From NCBI RefSeq assembly GCF_000788395.1, contig NZ_CP009889.1:1364001-1428000 (forward strand): 64,000 bases of DNA, given 5' to 3'. The first letter of the stretch is position 1. Every line of letters begins with the position of its first letter. The notes under the pieces were generated by a model. The model made no database searches, was not told where the DNA came from, and saw nothing but the letters and a program-made list of their open reading frames with translations. Below are positions 27,856-36,086 of the stretch, piece after piece. The DNA comes from Pseudoalteromonas piratica. GTDB taxonomy: Bacteria > Pseudomonadota > Gammaproteobacteria > Enterobacterales > Alteromonadaceae. The position numbers and the translations under genes were made by a program.

Positions 27856-28755
27856 ATGAAATTTCTCCTCATACTATTCATCGCTTTTTTCTATTCTGCC
27901 AAAAGCTGGGCGGCTCCCGCAAAGATAGAAAACACCTGTCAAATTAACCCTAAACAGTGCTTACAGTTAGTAGAAGAGCGATTAAATGAGGGTGTCGAGC
28001 CAAAAACATCCGAATGGTACCGCTTCAAGTTTTTACAAATTCAAGCTTTATTTGAACTTGAGCAAGCGCAACCACTCTCCAAAGTACTCAATGAGCTAAA
28101 TTCAATTTCACCCCTACCGACTTTTTTACAGCTCAAGGTTTACATTCTAAGCGCCAAAAATGCGATGTTTAGAAATAACGTGCAAGACTTTGAACGATAT
28201 AAATCAAAAACATTTACCTTAATGAAAGGGTTAAATTTGGATACACTCGATCCATATTCACTGATCGAGTACGCAAATTTTCATATTTACTTAAAAGATT
28301 ACCGAACAGGCATCGAACTGCTATTACCTTTAGAAAAGAAATTTAGAGATCACCCTAATAGTGAACTTAAAAAAACGATTTACACCAATCTTGGTAATAT
28401 GCATGCCCTACAGAAATCGTATAAAAACGCTTTTCCATACTTTCAGCTCGCATATGAAAATGCTCAGTTATCTTTAAATAAGCACTATGCGTTAATGACT
28501 CATTACAACGTAGCTCGCAGCCATCAAATGCTTGAAATGCACAAGGAGGCTGAGCAAATTTTCTTAGATGTATTATCCGCAGAAAAAACGATTGGCCACC
28601 CTACTATCAAAAATTTATGCCACTACCGCTTGGCTATTTTTTACAACGAGCAAAACAATCAATCAAAGCTAAAGACACACCTTAAGCAGGTTGACCCAAC
28701 CAAACTTTCCACAAAGTTATTGAAGCAATATCAGCAATTACTATCTGTTAAATAA
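27856..28755 (+). CDS. Exported TPR-like helical protein
   Basis: The product has about 299 residues with a signal peptide (MKFLLILFIAFFYSAKSWA). The mature protein is almost entirely helical, with tetratricopeptide-type pairs: YTNLGNMHALQKSYKNAFPY, MTHYNVARSHQMLEMHKEAE and YRLAIFYNEQNNQSKLKTHL. Two cysteines (TCQINPKQCLQ) near the mature N-terminus may form a disulfide. It is probably a periplasmic scaffold. ATG 27856 is preferred to a TTG 18 bases upstream because the signal peptide starts there. Ribosome-site support is weak. Its relation to the TolB-like gene that follows is unclear. Confidence 0.68.
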   Translation: MKFLLILFIAFFYSAKSWAAPAKIENTCQINPKQCLQLVEERLNEGVEPKTSEWYRFKFLQIQALFELEQAQPLSKVLNELNSISPLPTFLQLKVYILSAKNAMFRNNVQDFERYKSKTFTLMKGLNLDTLDPYSLIEYANFHIYLKDYRTGIELLLPLEKKFRDHPNSELKKTIYTNLGNMHALQKSYKNAFPYFQLAYENAQLSLNKHYALMTHYNVARSHQMLEMHKEAEQIFLDVLSAEKTIGHPTIKNLCHYRLAIFYNEQNNQSKLKTHLKQVDPTKLSTKLLKQYQQLLSVK

Positions 28756-28927
28756 GATGACATAAGGGTGAATACCAACCCAAATCAACTATTATCACTA
28801 CCACAACTAGAATTCATAAAAAAGTCAGCGCAACGTCAGGCTTTTATTTCGGTGCTTACATATATTGTTCGCAGCCTCTTGGCATTTAATCTAACTTTTA
28901 TTGCTGATACCAAAACAAAGAATATTT

Positions 28928-29863
28928 ATGAAAAACAATTTTAAATTAAATTTTGCACTCACTTTCGTATTGCTGTGTAGCCTACCTACATTTAGTGAAG
29001 AACCTCCCTCTTACTCTCTTTTATATTCATATACAGAGTCTACTAAACGCTCTTTGTATATCAGTGACGAAAATGGAGAGAATAGCTTAAAAATAGGCAG
29101 TTTTACTTTAAGCGATGGTTACCCTGCAATTTCACCAAATGGCAAACATATCGCTTTTTACGGTAAGTATGATAAGTACAAAACCTGGTCTATCCACACT
29201 GTTGATTTAGATGGCAACAACTTTAAGCGTCTTACTCAAGTCAAAAATGTTTGGGATAGTTCACCAGTTTGGTCTCCTGATGGAAAACTCATTGTCTTCG
29301 CTCGAGAATATAAAGACCAAAATGGAATTTGGCAGGAAGAAATTTGGCGCATGAACCCAGATGGTTCGAATAAAAAGCAAATCAAAGGTCTTAAAGGCCG
29401 CTCGCCTGAGTTTATGAAGGATGGCCGCCTTCTTTTTCAAACAAAAGCAAGCCCGAGCCAAATTAGTATTGCCAATCTAGATGGCAGCAATCAAATTGTG
29501 TTAACCAACGATACTACCAATAATATGTCGCCCAAGATATCTCCTGACGGTTCAAAAATTGCTTTTATATCGAGTCGAGATGGTAATCAAGAAGTTTACA
29601 TAATGAATCTTGATGGTCGTAATCAAAAACGAATGACACGCAACTCTATTGATGAGTGGGGCCCTAGCTGGTCAACTGATGGCACAAAGGTACTTTTTTC
29701 ATCTGAAAACGTTTACGATTCTTTAGATATATTTAGTGTGAATATAGATGATCGTTCAATTCAAGAAGTACTAAGAAAAGGATCTCAGTTAACAACTATG
29801 TACCACGTGGACAAAAAACACTTAAAAAGGCTTATGAATAAAAATAAGCAATCTAAAAAATGA
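28928..29863 (+). CDS. Exported TolB-like beta-propeller protein
   Basis: The product has 311 residues with a signal peptide ending near PTFSEE. It has successive PD40/WD40-like strands: AISPNGKHIAFYG, VWSPDGKLIVFAR, MNPDGSNKKQI, KISPDGSKIAFISSRDGNQEVYIM, SWSTDGTKVLFSSE. This matches the TolB C-terminal propeller but lacks the TolB N-terminal domain, so it is not TolB itself. It probably binds a ligand or partner in the periplasm. ATG 28928 is chosen over a TTG 27 bases upstream because the signal peptide begins there. Confidence 0.82.
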   Translation: MKNNFKLNFALTFVLLCSLPTFSEEPPSYSLLYSYTESTKRSLYISDENGENSLKIGSFTLSDGYPAISPNGKHIAFYGKYDKYKTWSIHTVDLDGNNFKRLTQVKNVWDSSPVWSPDGKLIVFAREYKDQNGIWQEEIWRMNPDGSNKKQIKGLKGRSPEFMKDGRLLFQTKASPSQISIANLDGSNQIVLTNDTTNNMSPKISPDGSKIAFISSRDGNQEVYIMNLDGRNQKRMTRNSIDEWGPSWSTDGTKVLFSSENVYDSLDIFSVNIDDRSIQEVLRKGSQLTTMYHVDKKHLKRLMNKNKQSKK

Positions 29864-29909
29864 TTTATAAAATATCGCCCAACAAAACTAGCATTGTGCT
29901 CAAAAATCT

Positions 29910-29957
29910 CCAACTGTAAAAAGTTAGCTAATTTATTAGCTACCCGTTGGACTAGAC
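29910..29957 (+). terminator. Probable terminator of the TolB-like gene
   Basis: An inner TAGCTAAT/ATTAGCTA stem (29925-29942) sits inside outer CCAAC/GTTGG arms (29910-29914 and 29946-29950), with a run of T residues just beyond. It follows the stop at 29863. Confidence 0.45.
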
Positions 29958-30106
29958 TTTTTTGAGCAGAATCTTGCTTATTGCGCTTGTACCTAAAACC
30001 CATAAATTGCTCATTCTATAAAAAATCTCAGCTGAATTTTAAATTTTTAGTGTGTTCTATAACCTATGCTTCGCTGTGAATGGTTATTAAACAAGCAGAG
30101 GGAATT

Positions 30107-30577
30107 ATGGATAGTTGCTTTAATTTTATAGCGCTCATTGAGGAATACCAAAAACATAAAGGCATAGCGCATTTGAATTGGGAGGCTGGGAACAGCTTCT
30201 CCCTCAGTAATGAAGAGTTTGAAATTAATATTGGGTTTGACGAGCAATCTCAAACTATTCTGCTCGTTAGCTACGTAGGTGTAATTAATAATAGTAATAA
30301 AGAAGACACGTACTTAAGGCTGCTATTGGAAAACTATGCAAATCGTTCTGGTAGTAATGCTTTTTGGGGATTCTACTCCGCTGACGAAGCCACACTAACA
30401 ATCAAAAAACCAGCTCATCACACAGACCAACACATGTTCTCTCAGTGGATCGAGCAATTATGTTTAGACACACAAAGCGCACGTCAGCTATTAAGTGAAA
30501 TAGGCGAGTCAAGTGTGAAAACGAATCATACAGACTCGAGCAAAACTATCGCACTAAACCAGTTTATTACACCTTAA
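30107..30577 (+). CDS. CesT-like type III secretion chaperone
   Basis: This small acidic protein of 156 residues has no signal peptide. The order of elements fits the type III CesT/SycE fold: helix (FIALIEEYQKHKGI), strands (LNWEAGNSFSLS, FEINIGFDE, TILLVSYVGVI), helix (EDTYLRLLLENYANRS), strand (NAFWGFYSADEATLTIKKP), and a last helix (MFSQWIEQLCLDTQSARQLL). Such chaperones bind the N-terminal part of one effector and guide it to the secretion ATPase. The gene next downstream, after 109 bases, encodes a candidate effector, the standard arrangement. GAGGGAATT precedes ATG 30107. No secretion apparatus genes are in the window. The fold call is by pattern and has no strict motif. Confidence 0.72.
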   Translation: MDSCFNFIALIEEYQKHKGIAHLNWEAGNSFSLSNEEFEINIGFDEQSQTILLVSYVGVINNSNKEDTYLRLLLENYANRSGSNAFWGFYSADEATLTIKKPAHHTDQHMFSQWIEQLCLDTQSARQLLSEIGESSVKTNHTDSSKTIALNQFITP

Positions 30578-30686
30578 TTAATCGTTTTATACAAAGTGCT
30601 CAATGTGCTTTCTCTCTTCGTGATTTAAGAGCGAATTAAGAAAGCCCGCCAATTGATAATTAGATGCCTATTACAAGGAAGATACT

Positions 30687-32087
30687 ATGACGTTTGAACT
30701 AACAACATTTAGACAAATCTCACAAAATAAAGGCCTACAAGACACCGCTAACCTGATAGACAATCATGGCGGGAAGTTCGGAGATATTTCAAAATTAGGA
30801 GCGAGTGCAACTCCTCTACGTAACGAATTTGTTAAATCATTAGACCAATCAGGCATGATGAAAGGTTTGAGCCTAGCACATCAAACATCCTTAAAAAATA
30901 GCTTAACCCCCCTCACCATAGGTGAAGTAAGAGACGCCTTTAAATCATCTACCATTGATATTCGAGGTAACGACAAAGTCGCTGCTGCAAAAGAAAGCAC
31001 TATTGCTCGCCAAGGATTGGAAGGAATGGGAAGTACAGCCTTTGAAGCCGTCAAAGAACACATAAGCGGCCAATTAGACCGTATTATCGATATGGAAAAT
31101 AAACTCATTAGTTACAGAGAGCATAAGGCAGCAGGTACCTTAAGCACGTCAGAATTAACACCTGAAGAACAGAAAGTATTGAAAAAAATAGATAAACTAT
31201 ACACCGATACACCAATCGAAAAAGCATTAGCGCACAGAAAGGCAAGACTTCTCGAGAAAATAGACACTAACAAGATAAAAATTGCAGAGATATTTGGTGA
31301 TTCATATGACGACATGAAAACTCGCCTTGACGCTTTTACCAATTTTTACCTGATTTCAACCGATGCGCATAGTAAGGAACGCTATTATTCAGCCCGTGCA
31401 AATGATGTCTTCAAAGATAGAGGAAGAGGAGACGACATAGAATGGCGTGATCGCGCCCCAAGTACAAAAGACAAAAACTCAGGAATTTCTGCCCAAGAGC
31501 ATCGCCGAGAGTCACAAGAAAACGTGTTTGCGAAGTCAATTTTTCATGCCAAAGGCATTCTCACAGCCGATGTCGATACTAGCAATACAGTAAAAGCTTT
31601 CCGAGAAAACGGCGCGCCATTTATTGGGGGTGTCTCAGGTTCGCTTCTGTCAGAAATATTAGACATAGAATTTGCAGCTGATGGTAAAGAACCCAAAGTT
31701 GCAGATAGTGATGGCATTAGTGCTGACGAGCTAGCCAAACGTGAGTTGTTGCTCGGCGTTAAGAGTATGGAGCTTATTGCTTTGGGCCACCATAGTTTAT
31801 CTGAATGCTTGCTCGCAGCACAAACACTTGGCTATTTCCAACACATCGAAAGCCCGCTGAAGAATTATCCAAAAGCGGTCTCTCAATTTGAACAATTTAT
31901 GAGTGACGCTTTAAAAGATAAACCTGAGGCAGCCCCTGATGTTGCAATGGTTGCCGCAGAACAAGCTGCGCCCCTGGGCGGCATAGCAGATGACGCTGCA
32001 GCACCAATGATTGATGAAGTTGTTGTAGCAGCAAATAATGGTAACGAGCCTGCGGTGGCTGTTGCCCCCGCAGAGCCCAAAAAGTAG
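30687..32087 (+). CDS. Candidate type III secreted effector
   Basis: The product has 466 residues, no signal peptide and no membrane segment. The N-terminus is polar and rich in Thr, Ser, Gln and Asn (FELTTFRQISQNKGLQD), as expected for a type III signal. The middle is helical and charged. The region 305-390 has AFRENGAPFIGGVSGSLLSE and LIALGHHSLSECLLAAQTLG, which resemble, from memory only, motifs in other uncharacterised bacterial effectors. The last 50 residues are an Ala/Val/Pro-rich tail ending in EPKK. I cannot assign an enzymatic activity. The gene follows a CesT-like chaperone gene and has a good ribosome site (AAGGAAG). A decayed copy of its 3' end lies at 38456-38525. Confidence 0.7.
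   Translation: MTFELTTFRQISQNKGLQDTANLIDNHGGKFGDISKLGASATPLRNEFVKSLDQSGMMKGLSLAHQTSLKNSLTPLTIGEVRDAFKSSTIDIRGNDKVAAAKESTIARQGLEGMGSTAFEAVKEHISGQLDRIIDMENKLISYREHKAAGTLSTSELTPEEQKVLKKIDKLYTDTPIEKALAHRKARLLEKIDTNKIKIAEIFGDSYDDMKTRLDAFTNFYLISTDAHSKERYYSARANDVFKDRGRGDDIEWRDRAPSTKDKNSGISAQEHRRESQENVFAKSIFHAKGILTADVDTSNTVKAFRENGAPFIGGVSGSLLSEILDIEFAADGKEPKVADSDGISADELAKRELLLGVKSMELIALGHHSLSECLLAAQTLGYFQHIESPLKNYPKAVSQFEQFMSDALKDKPEAAPDVAMVAAEQAAPLGGIADDAAAPMIDEVVVAANNGNEPAVAVAPAEPKK
32017..32087. repeat. Duplicated effector 3' end, copy A
   Basis: These bases encode the effector's C-terminal tail and match 38456-38525 at roughly three quarters of positions, by eye. Copy B has lost one C, shifting its frame, and otherwise still spells APAEPKK and stop. 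Similarity continues beyond the stop because both are followed by a REP-like element. Confidence 0.85.
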
Positions 32088-32095
32088 ATAAATAG

Positions 32096-32146
32096 AATGG
32101 GGTCAGCATATGAGATTTACAATCAACGACTCTGACCCCATTGATT
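32096..32146. repeat. REP-like element, also a bidirectional hairpin
   Basis: AATGGGGTCAG (32096-32106) pairs with CTGACCCCATT (32132-32142) across 25 bases. The interior holds ATCAACGACTCTGACC, recurring at 38561 and 41578, and reversed at 34341. It lies between convergent genes ending at 32087 and 32165. Confidence 0.8.
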
Positions 32147-32164
32147 CTTTTATGACTCGTAATG

Positions 32165-34300
32165 CTAGTTAGCTAAATTTGACGCTGGCATATCAATGGG
32201 CAGGCTAATAGTAACCTTAACGCCTCCAAGAGTACTACTTGATGCGGTTATGTCACCATTATGTCCCTCAACTAGGCTTTTACAAATTGATAAGCCCAAG
32301 CCACTACCACCTGATTTTCTACTGCGCGACTTATCAGAGCGATATAGTCGTTCAAAAATTTTATTCAACTCTTTCTCAGATAACCCAGGGGCAGAATCTT
32401 CAATAACGACTTTTAAATACCTATCACTCACTGATGCCAACAACCTCACTTGCCCAGGAGTATTTGTATAACGACAGGCATTGGAGAATAAATTATTAAA
32501 CACCTGTCTTATACGATCACTATCTATATTAGCTTTATCGCTTTCAGAAAGCTGTATGTTGGTTTCAACAGATAAACCCTTTTCTGACGCCAAAATAGTT
32601 AAGCTGTCAACTTGCTGAGTCACAAAAGATTTTAAGTCTACAGTTTCTATAACTAACTCCAATTCACCTTGATCTTTTTGCGCTAATAATGAAATGTCAT
32701 CGATAAGGTTATTAAAGCTATCTATACGATCGTGCAAAAATTTATAAGCACTTTTAGGATCATCAATAAGGTTATATTCCAGTTGCTCCATTTTTAACTT
32801 TAACACTGCCAACGGTGTTCTGAGCTCATGGGATATATCAGCAAAAAACAGTTTTTTTTCATCCAAAAGTTGCTCACTTAACTTCTTTTGATGAGCTAAA
32901 TTTCGGCTTCTCTGAACAATTAGCGCTAATGCGGCAAGAAATATCAAGCTAACAACAACGAAGATAAACAAGCTTTGTCTACTCTTCTTTTGTTCGAGTA
33001 AAATGCTATTTTGCTGCAATAAGCTTTGTTCCTGTAATTTCTGAACTTTTTGCTCTTTTTGACTCACTTTATAAAGCTGGGAGTATTGGGCAATTAAAGC
33101 GTTTTTATTTTCATTTGACTGTTGGTTATGCAGCGCTATTGAGTCTAATAAAATCTTCTTTGCCTCTTCAATTTTCCCCAGCTCCGATTTAATTTTAATG
33201 GCTAAGTTTAGTGAATCTATGTAGCTATAATAATCTAAGTCAACAGACTCATCTTCAAGAGCTAAGTCGATGTTGCGCTCAGCCTCTAACCAATTATTAT
33301 TCTCAACAGCATATAAAGCTCTCATATAATGAACAATACCTTGGTGTTGTTCATCAATAACACTTTGACCAATCCCCTCAAATTTTTCCATTATCACTCT
33401 TAGGAATGCGTTATCGCCCATTTTCAATGCCAGCTTAGCTTGCACAAAATAGCTGTATATTAGTTTACCCTTATTATCATGCTTGATTAATGCGTGCTCA
33501 GACAATTGAAAGTGTCGCATCGCTTTCGAGTATTCTTCCATTTCTTGATATAACTGCCCCAAACGCTGATGCGCTTCGGAATATTCTCGCGGATATGATT
33601 GCTCATATAAATTTGATAAACCAAGCAAATAATTATCTTCCGCTTGCTTAAAATCTTTCAAACGAAAAAATATTGTTCCAATATTCATCAAAGTTGTAGA
33701 GTAATTTTCTATACTTCCCATCTGTTGAAATAATGGTAAAGCTTTCTGATAATAATTTAGAGCCGCAGATAAATCGCCTAGCTCTCGATAAGCATTCCCA
33801 ACGTTATTATAAATACCCCCTAGCCTATTTTCGGCATTAAGCTTTTTATACCCTTCAACCAAACTCAAATAAGCGTCTATTGCTAATACCAGCTTATCCT
33901 GCATTTGATAAACTGTTGCTTGGTAGAATAAATTCGAAATTATTAACCTTTCATGGTCTGCTTTTCTTGATGCAGCAATAGCTCTAGAAGTTAATTTTTC
34001 GGCTGTTTTTAAGTCTATTCTATCGACATATACTCTGACCAAATAGAGTAAAAGCAAGCCCTCTTCATATGGGTTGTCGTATTTATCATGAAGCTTTAAC
34101 CCTTGGTTTCCGAACTCTTCCGCCAAACTTGGATTGCTTTGCCATGTTTTTTTAACAATTTGAGAATAAATAGGAAGCTTCTTTTCATCCAGCTCAGTTT
34201 GTTCAAGCTGGCTAATCAACTCTTCTAAACTAACCTCTTTTTCTGAGCTCACCGCGTTAAACCCAGTTAACAGTATCAAAAGCAATACGATATATTTCAT
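32165..34300 (-). CDS. TPR-containing sensor histidine kinase
   Basis: The product has 711 residues. A signal peptide (MKYIVLLLILLTGFNAVSS) exports a sensor region of tetratricopeptide repeats spanning about 80-400 (YNNVGNAYRELGDLSAALNY, LMNIGTIFFRLKDFKQAEDN, HQRLGQLYQEMEEYSKAMRH). A coiled coil precedes one membrane segment at 444-463. The cytoplasmic kinase has H491 in FADISHELRTPLAV, N-box NNLFSNACRYT, and G-boxes DSAPGLSEKEL and GGSGLGLSICKSLVEGHNG. It should sense a periplasmic protein or peptide. No response regulator gene is adjacent on either side, so its partner is elsewhere. Confidence 0.92.
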   Translation of the reverse strand: MKYIVLLLILLTGFNAVSSEKEVSLEELISQLEQTELDEKKLPIYSQIVKKTWQSNPSLAEEFGNQGLKLHDKYDNPYEEGLLLLYLVRVYVDRIDLKTAEKLTSRAIAASRKADHERLIISNLFYQATVYQMQDKLVLAIDAYLSLVEGYKKLNAENRLGGIYNNVGNAYRELGDLSAALNYYQKALPLFQQMGSIENYSTTLMNIGTIFFRLKDFKQAEDNYLLGLSNLYEQSYPREYSEAHQRLGQLYQEMEEYSKAMRHFQLSEHALIKHDNKGKLIYSYFVQAKLALKMGDNAFLRVIMEKFEGIGQSVIDEQHQGIVHYMRALYAVENNNWLEAERNIDLALEDESVDLDYYSYIDSLNLAIKIKSELGKIEEAKKILLDSIALHNQQSNENKNALIAQYSQLYKVSQKEQKVQKLQEQSLLQQNSILLEQKKSRQSLFIFVVVSLIFLAALALIVQRSRNLAHQKKLSEQLLDEKKLFFADISHELRTPLAVLKLKMEQLEYNLIDDPKSAYKFLHDRIDSFNNLIDDISLLAQKDQGELELVIETVDLKSFVTQQVDSLTILASEKGLSVETNIQLSESDKANIDSDRIRQVFNNLFSNACRYTNTPGQVRLLASVSDRYLKVVIEDSAPGLSEKELNKIFERLYRSDKSRSRKSGGSGLGLSICKSLVEGHNGDITASSSTLGGVKVTISLPIDMPASNLAN

Positions 34301-34712
34301 GAAAAAAGCCCTGTGATGGATTACGAGCCGATTATAACTTTCAATGGGGTTAGAGTCGTTGATTTTCTCTTGGGATAATGCGAGGTACTCGATGCAGGCC
34401 CAAATTATTGTAATTAAACTCGCACTTTTTCATAACGCTTTAAACCTTTTTGGCAAAACGCGCGTCATAAGGAGGTATTAATAAAAATATAAAGCTTTTC
34501 ATTTGTTTAGTTCTGAGACGCCACTTCATTGTTTGGTGCAGTGTTCTTTAGCACCGTTTGATAATCCGTTGAATTGCGTCTTGTTGTTTACCAATAAAAG
34601 GCAATGCACGGCAAAAAGCTTTGTGTCTTTTTTGATGTTGTGAATTGTCGATTTTTTAAGTTTTAACAGTATTTAAATTACAGTTAAAACTCATTTTTAA
34701 GGGAGTAAAGTT
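34301..34712. other. 412-base divergent intergenic region
   Basis: This lies between the divergent kinase and lipoprotein genes. It contains a half REP-like element at 34341-34367 and a small GGTGC/GCACC hairpin (34535-34555). A TAAGGAGG at 34469 has no start codon near it. No gene is seen. Confidence 0.6.
34341..34367. repeat. REP-like half element
   Basis: TCAATGGGGTTAGAGTCGTT and the next seven bases are the reverse complement of the conserved part of the element at 32122-32146, without its partner arm. It is the only copy in a divergent intergenic region. Confidence 0.7.
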
Positions 34713-35816
34713 ATGAGGCGTTGTTGGTTACCAGTATTAATTGGGTTAGGCATTTTGCTTAGTGGTTGTAAAAACAATGAAAGTTTACAGTCAGTACTTA
34801 CACAACAAGTTGCGAGTAACGCAGAATCATACGGCATTAATGCTTCCTCAGTAGTTGTTGTTAAAAATGGTAAGCAACTTTATAAAGGTCACCATGGCGT
34901 AATGGCGGTCAATAGTACAGAGAAGGTTTCTGACACTAGTATTTTCCCGATTTACTCAGTGGCTAAACTGTTTGCGAGTACCCTAACTATGCAATTAGCT
35001 GAACAAGGTAAGCTGCAACTATCAGACCCTATTTCACAGCACCTAGTTGGCTTACCTAGTGCATGGCAACATATTACAATTTCACAGTTAATCAATCATG
35101 CCTCAGGGTTACCAGAGTTTTATGATGTAAAAGACGGAAAGTTTATTGGCCCCGCAACCTTGCAAGAGGTAATTGATGACAACAAGAATAAACCTTTGAT
35201 GTTTGAGCCTAATACACAAACACAATACAACCAAACAGGCTACTTACTTGTCCGTATGCTGATTGAGAAAATGTACCAGAAGAGTTATGAGCAAAGTGTC
35301 AAAGACAAAATATTATCACCGCTAGGGCTTAAAAATACGTTTCTAGATTTAAACAATGTGCCTAAAGAGCGTTTGGTTGCAGCCTATCGACCTAATAGTG
35401 GTAAAACATTGAAAACCAGTGAGTTCTTTTTTCCGCTATATGGAAGCAGTGCGGGTAGTATCTATTCTTCAGCTGAAGATTTGAGCCTGTTTATCACTGC
35501 GTTAGCACAAGGTAAGCTTGTATCGCAGGATAAACTGTTAGCTTTTTGGCAGCCCCATCAGCTTCACGATGATGAGAGCTATTTTGCTTCTGGTTGGGTA
35601 ATCGATAACGCTGGTAACTGGCAACATGTGGGTCACGATGGCGGCGCTTCTTTACGGGTAAGGTTACTTTACCAAGATAACTTAGATGAGTTTTTTGTCG
35701 TGGTTTATTTAACGAACGGCAACAAAGACGGTGTTTGGTCATCAACATTAACAAACTCGGTTCAGCAGCACATACTACCTGACTATTACTCTCGAATAGC
35801 AACTTGGTTTTACTAA
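34713..35816 (+). CDS. Lipoprotein serine hydrolase (class C beta-lactamase fold)
   Basis: The product has 367 residues. MRRCWLPVLIGLGILLSGCK is a lipoprotein signal with lipobox LSGC, Cys19 being the lipid site. The active-site motifs are SVAK near residue 75 (SxxK), YNQTGY near 170 (Tyr motif), and HVGHDGG near 310. It belongs to the same broad fold as the hydrolase at 13146 but is clearly a different subfamily. Likely roles are DD-peptidase, esterase or aminopeptidase work at the membrane. AAGGGAGTAAAG precedes the ATG. It has its own terminator at 35908. Confidence 0.9.
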   Translation: MRRCWLPVLIGLGILLSGCKNNESLQSVLTQQVASNAESYGINASSVVVVKNGKQLYKGHHGVMAVNSTEKVSDTSIFPIYSVAKLFASTLTMQLAEQGKLQLSDPISQHLVGLPSAWQHITISQLINHASGLPEFYDVKDGKFIGPATLQEVIDDNKNKPLMFEPNTQTQYNQTGYLLVRMLIEKMYQKSYEQSVKDKILSPLGLKNTFLDLNNVPKERLVAAYRPNSGKTLKTSEFFFPLYGSSAGSIYSSAEDLSLFITALAQGKLVSQDKLLAFWQPHQLHDDESYFASGWVIDNAGNWQHVGHDGGASLRVRLLYQDNLDEFFVVVYLTNGNKDGVWSSTLTNSVQQHILPDYYSRIATWFY

Positions 35817-35907
35817 GCTACACGTAAAACTAATAGGCAAAGCATAATGGAAGCAGATATCACTAATTCGCCCGCCCCAAGCTTTTGATTTAGTGTATTG
35901 CCAACAA

Positions 35908-35937
35908 AAAAGGTTAGCGAACCATTGCTAACCTTTT
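35908..35937. terminator. Terminator hairpin, GGTTAGC type
   Basis: AAAAGGTTAGC (35908-35918) pairs perfectly with GCTAACCTTTT (35927-35937) across an 8-base loop, 90 bases after the lipoprotein gene. The arms are identical to those at 17997-18025. Confidence 0.82.
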
Positions 35938-36086
35938 AAAGACCATATCAGCTGTCCCTATTGATTCCACACCATCTTCTTAAGGTTGTTTCCATTTTGC
36001 ATACGTATTCAGCGTGATGTTAAATTTTTAGTCTCTATATTTGTTTGTGTTTGAAAAAAATCAAAATAATAAAATAGAGAACACAT

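Noticed and set aside
28928-29863. TolB of the Tol-Pal system
   Set aside because: The TolB N-terminal domain is missing and no tolQRA or pal genes are near.
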